Of a DNA stretch of 64,000 nucleotides, positions 50,196 to 58,661 are shown in pieces (the stretch's first letter is position 1; the number at the start of each line of letters is the position of its first letter). The position numbers were made by a program, and so were the translations under genes. The notes below the pieces were generated by a model. It did not search any database. It saw nothing but the letters and a program-made list of their open reading frames with translations, and was not told the DNA's origin. The stretch is taken from the NCBI GenBank assembly GCA_910579165.1, contig CAJTTF010000002.1:62311-126310 (forward strand), given 5' to 3'. The DNA is from an uncultured Atopobiaceae bacterium. GTDB lineage: Bacteria > Actinomycetota > Coriobacteriia > Coriobacteriales > Atopobiaceae.

Positions 50196-51208
50196 GATTT
50201 ACTCGTATTTGTGGATGATGGTTTTGAAGCAGCTTTTGAGGGGTCAGCAAGAAGCTTTGCGCGCTCTAAATCGCGGTGAGCCAGATTGACGGAATAGCCT
50301 TTTTCTAAGAGATACTCGGCAGTCTTGGTAGCCAACACAACCGAGCGATGCTGGCCTCCTGTACATCCCACAGCAATGGAGAGCTTCGCCTTTCCCTCAC
50401 TCACGTAACCAGGAAGCGCCTTATCAAGAAGATTGAACCAAGCCTTGAGAAACGACTTTGTCTGGCGCTTCTCGAGGACATACTCCTGTACCGAACGATC
50501 CATGCCCGTTTGGTAGCGCATATTCTCATCCCAATATGGATTGGGCAAAAAGCGCACATCAATCATAAGATCAGCCTCAATAGGCATGCCCCATTTATAG
50601 CCAAAAGAAAAAACGTCGACTTCCATCAACTCTTGTGCAGATAGTTCCGAGAAAAGTCCTTCCAAACGGCGCTTAAACTCCATGGGCTTCAACTGAGAGG
50701 TATCAATGACCTCGTCAGCTGCTCTCTTTAGTCTCTGGAGATGTTTGCGTTCACGCGCGATTGCATCCAAGGTTGCTTCACCCTTATGCGCAATAGGATT
50801 TTTTCTCCGAGAAAGCAGGTAGCGTTCGCGCAAAACGTCATCGGACGCGTCCAGAAAAATGAGGCTCGTTGTGATTTCCTTCTTGTGCAGTTCTTCTAGG
50901 ACGTCAGTAAGGGCATCAAGAAGTCCCTGTGTTCTGAGGTCGCAAACGACAGCAAGGTGCCGAGAAATGCCTGAATTAATGCCAACAATATCAACAAGCT
51001 GCAGAAGCATTTCTGGAGGCAAGTTGTCAATAACGTAGTAGCCAAGATCTTCAAAAGTGCGCATGGCAAGCGTTCTGCCCGCGCCACTCATACCGGTTAT
51101 GACCACTACATCAGAAAGAAGAGGTACGGCCGGCTTTTTAGGCTTAACTGCGGATTTATTCTGCGTTTTCTTGGGATTCTTTTGTGTCGCGGCTTGTTTT
51201 TTTGCCAT
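50192..51208 (-). CDS. rapZ: RapZ/YvcJ family nucleotide-binding protein
   Basis: P-loop protein that in E. coli controls glmS sRNA turnover and in Bacillus (YvcJ) binds nucleotides. Walker A GMSGAGRT near residue 38, DNLPPEML, Walker-B-like VVCDLRT, the SRRKNPIA block, VDVFSFGYKWGMP, DVRFLPNPYW and the C-terminal GCTGGQHRSV. I use the ATG at 51208 with AAAGGTGAG upstream, which overlaps uvrC by 53 bases. The first 28 residues are Lys/Gln/Ala/Pro-rich and precede the domain. The gene joins whiA directly; the yvcK-type gene often found between them is missing. Confidence 0.95.
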   Translation of the reverse strand: MAKKQAATQKNPKKTQNKSAVKPKKPAVPLLSDVVVITGMSGAGRTLAMRTFEDLGYYVIDNLPPEMLLQLVDIVGINSGISRHLAVVCDLRTQGLLDALTDVLEELHKKEITTSLIFLDASDDVLRERYLLSRRKNPIAHKGEATLDAIARERKHLQRLKRAADEVIDTSQLKPMEFKRRLEGLFSELSAQELMEVDVFSFGYKWGMPIEADLMIDVRFLPNPYWDENMRYQTGMDRSVQEYVLEKRQTKSFLKAWFNLLDKALPGYVSEGKAKLSIAVGCTGGQHRSVVLATKTAEYLLEKGYSVNLAHRDLERAKLLADPSKAASKPSSTNTSKS

Positions 51209-53144
51209 GCTGCTCACCTTTTTCGCTTTGCCAGGCTTGAAGCGTATTATAAACGGCTTTTGCCACTTCGTTGGAGACGCCAGGGACATCTTCAATTTGT
51301 TCCAGCGTAGCGCTTTTAAGCTTTTTGAACGACCCAAAGTGTTTCAGGAGGGCTCTTTTGCGTTTTGGCCCTACGCCTTCTATCTCATCAAGTATGGAGA
51401 TGGTCATTGCTTTGTTACGAAGTTCGCGGTGAAAGGAAATGGCAAAGCGGTGTGCTTCATCGCGAACTCGTTTTACCAAGTACAGCGAGGCGGAGCCTGA
51501 AGGAAGAACCACAGGATCGTCTTGCCACGGAACAAATAGTTCCTCATCGGCTTTAGCAAGACCTACAACAGGAATTGTAAGTCCTAGGCGCTCTAATTGC
51601 CTTAGAGCAGCAGTGAGCTGCGGCTTTCCACCATCTACAATGATGAGATCGGGGCACTTACCAAAACGCTTGTCGCTCAAGCGCTCTGGGCTATAACGCC
51701 TATCAAAGACCTCAGTCATGGAGAGGACATCGTTTGCTTCGTCAAGCGGCGTGCGAATTTTGAAGCGCCTATACTGGGATTTGTCGGGTGCACCATCGCT
51801 AAAGACTACCATAGAAGCGACGGTGTGTGCGCCGTGAATAGTGGATATATCAAAGCATTCAATACGCATAGGCGCGCTCTCAAGAGAGAGTGCCGACTCA
51901 AGCTCGCGAAGGGCAAGATTCTTCCGCTCGTCATCGTAACCCGTTCTAAGCTCATAGCGCACAAGCGCGTGGCGGGCATTGCGCGTGGCCATATCCATGA
52001 GCGCTTTGCGCTCCCCTCGCTGGGGTTTAAGAATTTTTACCTTGTGAGGATATTTGTCATGCTGGGTTTTTTGGGCAAGCCAGAACTGTAAGGGTTCTCT
52101 GTCCTCCGGAATACACGCAACCTCTATCTGCTTGGGAACGTCCTGTGTTCTGGCGTAGTACGTTTTTATAAACGCACTTGTGAGCTCTGTCTCCGAAATA
52201 TCCATTCCCTTGTTGAGCATAAAATCAACACTTCTAATGAGCCTCCCCTCCCGCACCACAAAAATACAGGCAGCGGCTATAGTCTCTTCTCTATAGATTC
52301 CGATAAAATCAGCATCAAGGGAGGTAGCAAAATAGACCTTCTGTGAGTCTTCCAGGTTTTGGATGGCAAGAAGGCGCCGCTTGTAGCGCTCGGCTTTTTC
52401 AAAGTTGAGATCAGTGGCGGCGGCAGTTATTTCGTGCTGCAATTCCTCTTCAAGCTTATTGCGATGACCGGAGATGAGATCCTCTACAGTTTGAATCGTC
52501 TCGGCATACTCTTCCTGTGTGACGGCCCCATAACAGACCCCGGGCCCCCGTCCAACATGCGCATCAAAGCAGGGACGACCCTCTGCAGCGAGCTTTTCTG
52601 TGAGAAGAGCGGCTCCGTCCTGGCAAAGCTCGGGATGAGCGGATGCCAAACGTTTAACCCTTTTCCATTCTGCGCAGGTTCCAACGCAAACAGGACACAC
52701 CTTGCGCACGATATCAATGGCGGCCTTGGCTGAGCGCGCGTCGGTATAGGGTCCAAAGTACCGCGTCCCTTTTACATGCTTTTCTCGAGTGTATTTAATG
52801 CAAGGATAGATATCGCCTTCAGTAATGGCTATAAAGGGGTAGCTTTTGTCGTCGACAAAATCAACGTTATAGGGAGGACGATACTGCTGGATGAGGTTAA
52901 GCTCAAGCACGAGGGCCTCATGCTCTGAGTTCACCACGATATAATCGAAGCTTGAAACCTCTGCCATCATGAGAGGAATCTTTTCTCGCTCGTCATCGCC
53001 GTTCACGTACTGGCGCATCCGCGCGCGAAGGTTCTTAGCTTTTCCTACGTAGAGAACCTCTCCGTGGTTGTCTTTCCAAAGATAAACCCCCGGCTCTTGC
53101 GGAACCTGGTTGACAAGTTCTTTGAGAGTCTTAGTCGTTCCCAT
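51156..53144 (-). CDS. uvrC: UvrABC system protein C
   Basis: Nuclease that makes both incisions in nucleotide excision repair. GIY-YIG domain first (GVYLWKDNHGEVLYVGKAKNL near residue 18, read in parts GVYLWK and LYVGKAKNLR), UVR domain (EITAAATDLNFEKAERYKRRL) near 205, RNase H-like 5' nuclease with DGGKPQL near 460, and tandem helix-hairpin-helix at the end (GVGPKRKRALL). A Lys/Ser/Asp-rich tail closes it at 662 residues. The ATG at 53144 has no good Shine-Dalgarno sequence. Confidence 0.96.
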   Translation of the reverse strand: MGTTKTLKELVNQVPQEPGVYLWKDNHGEVLYVGKAKNLRARMRQYVNGDDEREKIPLMMAEVSSFDYIVVNSEHEALVLELNLIQQYRPPYNVDFVDDKSYPFIAITEGDIYPCIKYTREKHVKGTRYFGPYTDARSAKAAIDIVRKVCPVCVGTCAEWKRVKRLASAHPELCQDGAALLTEKLAAEGRPCFDAHVGRGPGVCYGAVTQEEYAETIQTVEDLISGHRNKLEEELQHEITAAATDLNFEKAERYKRRLLAIQNLEDSQKVYFATSLDADFIGIYREETIAAACIFVVREGRLIRSVDFMLNKGMDISETELTSAFIKTYYARTQDVPKQIEVACIPEDREPLQFWLAQKTQHDKYPHKVKILKPQRGERKALMDMATRNARHALVRYELRTGYDDERKNLALRELESALSLESAPMRIECFDISTIHGAHTVASMVVFSDGAPDKSQYRRFKIRTPLDEANDVLSMTEVFDRRYSPERLSDKRFGKCPDLIIVDGGKPQLTAALRQLERLGLTIPVVGLAKADEELFVPWQDDPVVLPSGSASLYLVKRVRDEAHRFAISFHRELRNKAMTISILDEIEGVGPKRKRALLKHFGSFKKLKSATLEQIEDVPGVSNEVAKAVYNTLQAWQSEKGEQHGKKTSRDTKESQENAE

Positions 53145-53166
53145 TGTGCAAAGAGCACGGGCTCTT

Positions 53167-53880
53167 TTATCCCTTATCTGCGCTAGGCGTGGCGGCTGCA
53201 AACCACGAGGTCAAAGTAGTTGGGTGCGTAATAGCCGTTCCAACAACAACCGCAAAAGCTCCTGCGGCTAACGCATCTATTACGTCTTGCGGAGCATGCA
53301 CGCTTCCCTCGCAAATCGTAGGTTTATCGGGGAACGCGGTATGCGCTTGAGAAAGCAGCTCTAGGTTGGGGCCTTGACTTACCGGTTGATTGATGGCCTT
53401 TCCTGCGTGCGAGAGCGTTGTTGATGCGAAAGTGCAACCACAGGCATAGGAGCGTTCAATATCTTCAAAGGAAGCGCAGTCCCCCATAAGGAATGCTTCC
53501 TCTCCCCTGGATCCTAGCACGGCTTCAACCGTCTCTTCAAAAGTGCGTCCATCAGGGCGCGGTCGTCCCGTTGCATCGAGGGCTACTACATCTGCGCCAG
53601 CGTCAAAACATTTTTCAACGTCATCAAGCGTAGGCGTAATAAATGGGACAGACATGTCACTTCCAACTTTTAGAAGTCCTATAACGGGAATGGACACGGC
53701 ACTCTTTATTGCTTTTATGTCTTTAAGTCCCTGACATCTAATGGCTGAAGCTCCGCCAATCTCTACAGCCTCTGCAATTTTAGCCATCACGTAAGGATCG
53801 CGGAGAGGTTCTCCGGGATAGGCTTGAACGGAGACGATAAGGGAGCCCTTCAGGTTATTTATGAGTTCTTGCTTATTCAC
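53167..53880 (-). CDS. nanE: N-acetylmannosamine-6-phosphate 2-epimerase
   Basis: TIM-barrel enzyme turning ManNAc-6-P into GlcNAc-6-P in sialic acid breakdown. 237 residues with SIVSVQAYPGEPLRDP, GASAIRCQG, PVIGLLKV, ITPTLDDV, DATGRPRPDG and EGSVHAPQD. GTG start with GAGGAG eight bases upstream. No nanA, nanK or sialidase gene is seen, so it stands alone between murJ and uvrC. It might also serve amino-sugar recycling. Confidence 0.93.
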   Translation of the reverse strand: MNKQELINNLKGSLIVSVQAYPGEPLRDPYVMAKIAEAVEIGGASAIRCQGLKDIKAIKSAVSIPVIGLLKVGSDMSVPFITPTLDDVEKCFDAGADVVALDATGRPRPDGRTFEETVEAVLGSRGEEAFLMGDCASFEDIERSYACGCTFASTTLSHAGKAINQPVSQGPNLELLSQAHTAFPDKPTICEGSVHAPQDVIDALAAGAFAVVVGTAITHPTTLTSWFAAATPSADKG

Positions 53881-53927
53881 GCTGCTCCTCTTTGCGTAAT
53901 AGGGTTTTACGACCGTGCGCTATGGTA

Positions 53928-53989
53928 CTTGCGGTGATTTACTTTGTTTGCAGTAGTTTACAGCTTACGGTGCTTGCGGTGGTTCACAG
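53928..53989 (-). repeat. three imperfect 17-bp repeats upstream of nanE
   Basis: On the minus strand, units at 53989-53973, 53963-53947 and 53944-53928 share the consensus CTGTAAACCACCGCAAG with a few changes each. The first two start 26 bases apart, and the second and third 19. They fill most of the murJ-nanE gap. The same core occurs twice upstream of rpsA. Confidence 0.6.
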
Positions 53990-53993
53990 TGAG

Positions 53994-55709
53994 TTACGTG
54001 GAGGACTTTCGGCGAGCGAACATCTTATAGAGATACTCCCCTCCCGCAAGCCGCGCTTTATACGCAAACACAATAAAGGCAGCCACCGCAGGGACGCCTG
54101 CTATCAAGATTTTTACAAGTGAGACAACGGGCGTATTGGGCGCAAGCACGGGTGCAAGCTGGAGAACGATAAGAATTGCAAACGCAACGCCAACACATAT
54201 GATGCCGTAGCCGCAAATCTTAAGAGCATCAAATAGCATGCTTTTGAGGCCAAAATGGCCGTATGTCTTTTGCAAAAAGTACAGGCAGATAAAGCAAAGG
54301 CCCACAAATCCAACCGTATTAGAGAAGGCCACAACATTCAAACCCACACTGGGCGTAAAGAAGACACAAAAAGCAATGCCTACGGCAGTGGACACAATGT
54401 CGGCCACCGCAAAAAGCGCGAGATGACGGCAGCTCGAAAAGATCTTTTGGATGAATACGCTGAGACCATAGAAGGGCAACGCGGTAGCAAGCACCATCAA
54501 AAAGGACACACAATCCTGGAATTCCTCCGTGGTGAATTTACCAGAATTCAAGATTCCAATGAGTTGCGGACTGAAAAGAATGAGAAGACCTGTGAGCGGA
54601 ATGAGATAAAAGAGTATCTGAATAAGGCCGTCGTGAACCAATCGCTTAAAATCACGTGTTGCTTTTGCCGTAATAGCAGCAGAAAGTTCTGTAAAGAGCG
54701 CTGTTGAAATAGGCACCACAATAACGGAATAAGGTAAGGTATACCAAAGCCGAGCATAGTAGGAAATAGCGCTTCCAGAGGCCGTAACGCTCAGTGCACA
54801 ACTTGACTGAACCGAGACAAATACAAAGATCCCCAGCGTCACTATAAGCGATGGCACGCCAAGAGCAACCGTCTCTTTAAGTGCTGGGTCTTTAAGATTC
54901 ACACGCCAGCTCAATTTGATCCCAAGTCGCTTCAAGGATGGCAGCTGCATCACAACTTGTACAAGGACGCCCAGAGGATTGCCAATAGCAAGAATTAAAA
55001 AGGCGAGACCCTGGTTGAGCGGCGCCACAAACGCATATCCCACAAATGAGAGAATGCAGATGATATTGTTAAAAATGGGCGCAGCAGTTGACCAAAAGTA
55101 GTGTCTTTCGGCATTAAGAACTCCCGAGAAAAGCGAAGAAAGAGCGTAAAGCAGAATCTCGACAGCAAAGAATCGGAAGAAGTACGTGGCGACGTCGTGA
55201 TTAAAGTCTTGCGCAGCGCCAAACGACTGAGTCATGACGAGAGGATAGGCAAAGATGATACCAAGGACGGTAGCAGCACCCATGAGAAGAGCAATAATGG
55301 AGAGAAGATTTGAGGCATAGGCAGAGACGCCTTCTTTGCCAGCCTTTTTCCTTACTCCCACATACACGGGAAGAAACGCTGTGACCAGCATGCCACCAAT
55401 AACAAGTTCATAGAGCTGGTTGGGAAGATTATTGGCAACGGTATAGCAGCTCGCAATCCAGCTTACACCAAGCGCAAACGCCTGCGCCCAGGTTCTAAAA
55501 AAGCCGGTCACGCGGGAGATGATGATGAGTACGCTCATCATCGCTGCAGATTTGCCCACCTCGGGTACGAATTCAACAGGAGAATTTCCCTCCAAGGACA
55601 ACTCTTCCTCAACGACATTTTTATTCATGGTTGCTTGCAAAGGTCTCTTATGTGAGGCACGCAGCCGAGAAGGCCGAGGAGAATTACTAACTGTTGCTCG
55701 TCTTTGCAT
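53994..55709 (-). CDS. murJ: lipid II flippase MurJ (MviN family)
   Basis: MOP-superfamily membrane protein that flips the peptidoglycan precursor. About 14 membrane segments from residue ~50 on. The family blocks SRVTGFFRTWAQAFALG, VANNLPNQLYELVIGGML, PLGVLVQ and FSSCRHL are visible in order. 571 residues from the ATG at 55709, with a 50-residue cytosolic N-terminus; no good Shine-Dalgarno sequence is seen and an ATG at 55628 is possible. Actinobacterial MurJ often carries extra regulatory domains; none here. Confidence 0.93.
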   Translation of the reverse strand: MQRRATVSNSPRPSRLRASHKRPLQATMNKNVVEEELSLEGNSPVEFVPEVGKSAAMMSVLIIISRVTGFFRTWAQAFALGVSWIASCYTVANNLPNQLYELVIGGMLVTAFLPVYVGVRKKAGKEGVSAYASNLLSIIALLMGAATVLGIIFAYPLVMTQSFGAAQDFNHDVATYFFRFFAVEILLYALSSLFSGVLNAERHYFWSTAAPIFNNIICILSFVGYAFVAPLNQGLAFLILAIGNPLGVLVQVVMQLPSLKRLGIKLSWRVNLKDPALKETVALGVPSLIVTLGIFVFVSVQSSCALSVTASGSAISYYARLWYTLPYSVIVVPISTALFTELSAAITAKATRDFKRLVHDGLIQILFYLIPLTGLLILFSPQLIGILNSGKFTTEEFQDCVSFLMVLATALPFYGLSVFIQKIFSSCRHLALFAVADIVSTAVGIAFCVFFTPSVGLNVVAFSNTVGFVGLCFICLYFLQKTYGHFGLKSMLFDALKICGYGIICVGVAFAILIVLQLAPVLAPNTPVVSLVKILIAGVPAVAAFIVFAYKARLAGGEYLYKMFARRKSST

Positions 55710-55766
55710 GTTGTTATTGTCGCAGAAAACCAACCACACAAGCATGAGTTTGTTGGGTAGTGGGCT

Positions 55767-58643
55767 CTATGTTTTAAGCTTCTTCTCAAACTCGCGCGTT
55801 TGCTTAAGAGCTTTTGCCAGAAACTTCCCGGTAATAGAGTTTTTGTTCTTAGCTACTTCCTCAGGCGTGCCCGTGGCTACAATCTCTCCCCCGCCATCTC
55901 CGCCGTTTGGTCCAAGATCAATGATGCGATCGGCAACCTTTATGACGTCCAAGTTGTGCTCAATTACAAGCACGGTATTTCCAGCGTCTACCAAACGCTG
56001 CAACACTTGTAAGAGCTGACGCACATCATCAAAGGAAAGACCCGTGGTAGGCTCATCCAAAATATAGAATGTCTTGCCGGTGGAGCGGCGATGAAGCTCC
56101 TTGGCAAGCTTAACGCGTTGCGCTTCCCCGCCAGAGAGCGTTGTGGCACTCTGTCCCAATTTAATATAACCAAGACCAACGTCGTAGAGCGTTTGCAACT
56201 TGTTCTTAATGGCAGGGATTGGACCAAAAAACGCAAGCGCCTCTTTTACCGACATATCCAACACGTCAGAGATGGTCTTATTGTGATAGGTGATTTCCAG
56301 CGTTTCTCTGTTGTAGCGCTTTCCTTCGCAAACCTCACAAGGGACATAGACATCAGGTAGGAAGTTCATCTCAATCTTAATCTGTCCGTCGCCCTTGCAC
56401 GCTTCGCAGCGACCTCCGCTGACGTTAAACGAGAAACGACCAGGCGAGTAGCCGCGCAATCTGGACTCAGGTGTGGAAGCAAATAGAGCGCGCAAATCAT
56501 CCCAAAGCCCAATGTAAGTAGCAGGATTGGACCGCGGCGTGCGACCTATGGGCGATTGATCGATATCAATAACCTTATCAATTTCCTCAACACCCAAAAG
56601 CTCTTTATAAGGCCCAACAGGACGCTGAGAACGCTGGATGGCATTAGTGAGCGCAGGGGCGATTGTGTCGGTAACAAGTGACGACTTTCCGGATCCCGAT
56701 ACACCCGTCACCACGGTAAACGTACCAAATTCAACGTGAGCATCTACGTTTTGAAGGTTATTAAGAGATGCTCCCTTAATAACGAGGGCGCCACGCCGAG
56801 GATCTCTGCGAGCTGGCGGCAGCGCTATCACTTTTCTTCCGGAGAGATAGTCGCCCGTTAGAGATTTCTTACATGCCTCAATCTTCTTGGGCGTTCCCGC
56901 GCACACCACTTCACCGCCCATGATGCCAGCACCGGGACCCATATCAACAACGTAGTCAGCTGAACGAATAGTGTCTTCATCGTGCTCCACCACAATGACG
57001 GTGTTGCCAAGGTCGCGTAAGCGTTGCAGCGTTTGAATAAGGCGGTCATTATCGCGCTGATGAAGGCCGATGGAGGGTTCGTCCAAAATGTAGAGCACGC
57101 CCATAAGCCCTGCACCAATTTGTGTTGCAAGACGAATGCGCTGTGCCTCTCCGCCAGACAAAGTAGCGCTTGCGCGTGAAAGCGTTAAATAATCCAGGCC
57201 AACGTTCACCAAAAACCGCAGGCGCTCCACAATCTCTTTAATAATGCGCTCGCCGATAAACGCCTGGCGCTCGTTCAGCGTGAGGTTCTCAAAAAACTCC
57301 AGAGATGCCTTGCAGGAAAGTTCGCAAACCTCATAGATATTCTTCTCGCCTACGTTAACGGCAAGCATTTCAGGCTTCAAGCGTGCTCCTCCGCAGGTAG
57401 GACACGGTTCTTCTCGGATGTATTTTTCAAGACGAGCACGGATGCGTTCGTTGGTGGTCTCCGAGTATTTCTCAAAGAGTATGGAGCGAATGCCGGAAAA
57501 GGTGATATACCAGTGCGTGTGTCGTCCATCCATCGTTACATAATCAACGCGAATCTTCTCGCTGCCCAAACCGTCCAAAAATGCTGCCTGTACCTCAGGG
57601 GAAAGTTTGTTCCAGGCCTTCTTAGTAGAGACCCCCAAATGCTTAGCAACAGCAGCGAAGATCTGAGGATAGTAGTTAGAACGCCCAAAAAATGATCCAA
57701 AAACGCCATCGGCGATGGATTTTTTTGGGTCTTCAATCAAAGCCTCAGCATCAACAACACGGCGCACACCCAAGCCGTCACAATCTGGACAGGCGCCATA
57801 CGGAGCATTAAAAGAAAAGTCGCGCGGTTGGAGCTCGTCGATAGAATGACCATGAATAGGACAGGCAAGCGCAAGCGAATAGGTAAGAAGCTCCTCAGGC
57901 ATGGCCTCAGGGTTATCTCGATCAGCCAGAAGAAAGACTTCTACCTTGCCCTGTGCTGCTTTCGTAGCTTGCTCAATTGCCTCTGCAATGCGCGAGCGAG
58001 CATCCTTCTTAATCACAACGCGATCGACGACCACCTCAATGTTATGCCTCAACTTCTTATCGAGACGTATGTCGTCCTCAAGCTCCTGAACTTCACCGTC
58101 AATCCGGACGCGCGCATACCCTTCACGTTTCAAATCCTGAAAGAGCTTAGTGTACTCACCTTTTCTGTCCTTAACAACCGGTGCCAACACAAAAGCGCGT
58201 CTACCGTCAGCTGCTTCCAGAATCTTATCAACTACTTGATCGGTGGTTTGACGCTCAATAACACGGCCGCACTCAGGGCAATGGGGTGTGCCAATGCGAG
58301 CGAAGAGAAGGCGCAGGTAATCATAGATTTCTGTCACCGTGCCCACCGTTGAACGCGGGTTTTTAGAGGTGGTCTTTTGGTCGATAGACACAGCGGGACT
58401 TAAGCCTTCAATGGAATCAACATCAGGTTTATCCATCTGGCCTAAAAACTGACGGGCGTACGACGAAAGACTTTCTACATAGCGACGCTGTCCTTCGGCG
58501 TAGATGGTGTCAAAGGCAAGCGAAGATTTGCCAGATCCGGAAAGGCCCGTAATGACTACGAGCTCATCGCGCGGAATCTCCACATTGATATTGGCAAGAT
58601 TATGCTCACGCGCGCCATGTATGACAATTGCATCTTGAGCCAT
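55767..58643 (-). CDS. uvrA: UvrABC system protein A
   Basis: Damage-recognition ATPase of excision repair, 958 residues. Two ABC modules: Walker A GLSGSGKSSLAF near residue 33 and GVSGSGKSSLVTD near 643; signature motifs LSGGEAQRIRLA and LSGGEAQRVKLA; zinc sites CPECG, CPTCG and CEACKGDG with later Cys pairs. A strong GGAGG-type site precedes the ATG. It lies 18 bases downstream of uvrB. Confidence 0.98.
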   Translation of the reverse strand: MAQDAIVIHGAREHNLANINVEIPRDELVVITGLSGSGKSSLAFDTIYAEGQRRYVESLSSYARQFLGQMDKPDVDSIEGLSPAVSIDQKTTSKNPRSTVGTVTEIYDYLRLLFARIGTPHCPECGRVIERQTTDQVVDKILEAADGRRAFVLAPVVKDRKGEYTKLFQDLKREGYARVRIDGEVQELEDDIRLDKKLRHNIEVVVDRVVIKKDARSRIAEAIEQATKAAQGKVEVFLLADRDNPEAMPEELLTYSLALACPIHGHSIDELQPRDFSFNAPYGACPDCDGLGVRRVVDAEALIEDPKKSIADGVFGSFFGRSNYYPQIFAAVAKHLGVSTKKAWNKLSPEVQAAFLDGLGSEKIRVDYVTMDGRHTHWYITFSGIRSILFEKYSETTNERIRARLEKYIREEPCPTCGGARLKPEMLAVNVGEKNIYEVCELSCKASLEFFENLTLNERQAFIGERIIKEIVERLRFLVNVGLDYLTLSRASATLSGGEAQRIRLATQIGAGLMGVLYILDEPSIGLHQRDNDRLIQTLQRLRDLGNTVIVVEHDEDTIRSADYVVDMGPGAGIMGGEVVCAGTPKKIEACKKSLTGDYLSGRKVIALPPARRDPRRGALVIKGASLNNLQNVDAHVEFGTFTVVTGVSGSGKSSLVTDTIAPALTNAIQRSQRPVGPYKELLGVEEIDKVIDIDQSPIGRTPRSNPATYIGLWDDLRALFASTPESRLRGYSPGRFSFNVSGGRCEACKGDGQIKIEMNFLPDVYVPCEVCEGKRYNRETLEITYHNKTISDVLDMSVKEALAFFGPIPAIKNKLQTLYDVGLGYIKLGQSATTLSGGEAQRVKLAKELHRRSTGKTFYILDEPTTGLSFDDVRQLLQVLQRLVDAGNTVLVIEHNLDVIKVADRIIDLGPNGGDGGGEIVATGTPEEVAKNKNSITGKFLAKALKQTREFEKKLKT

Positions 58644-58661
58644 ATTGTTCTCCTCCCCCTC

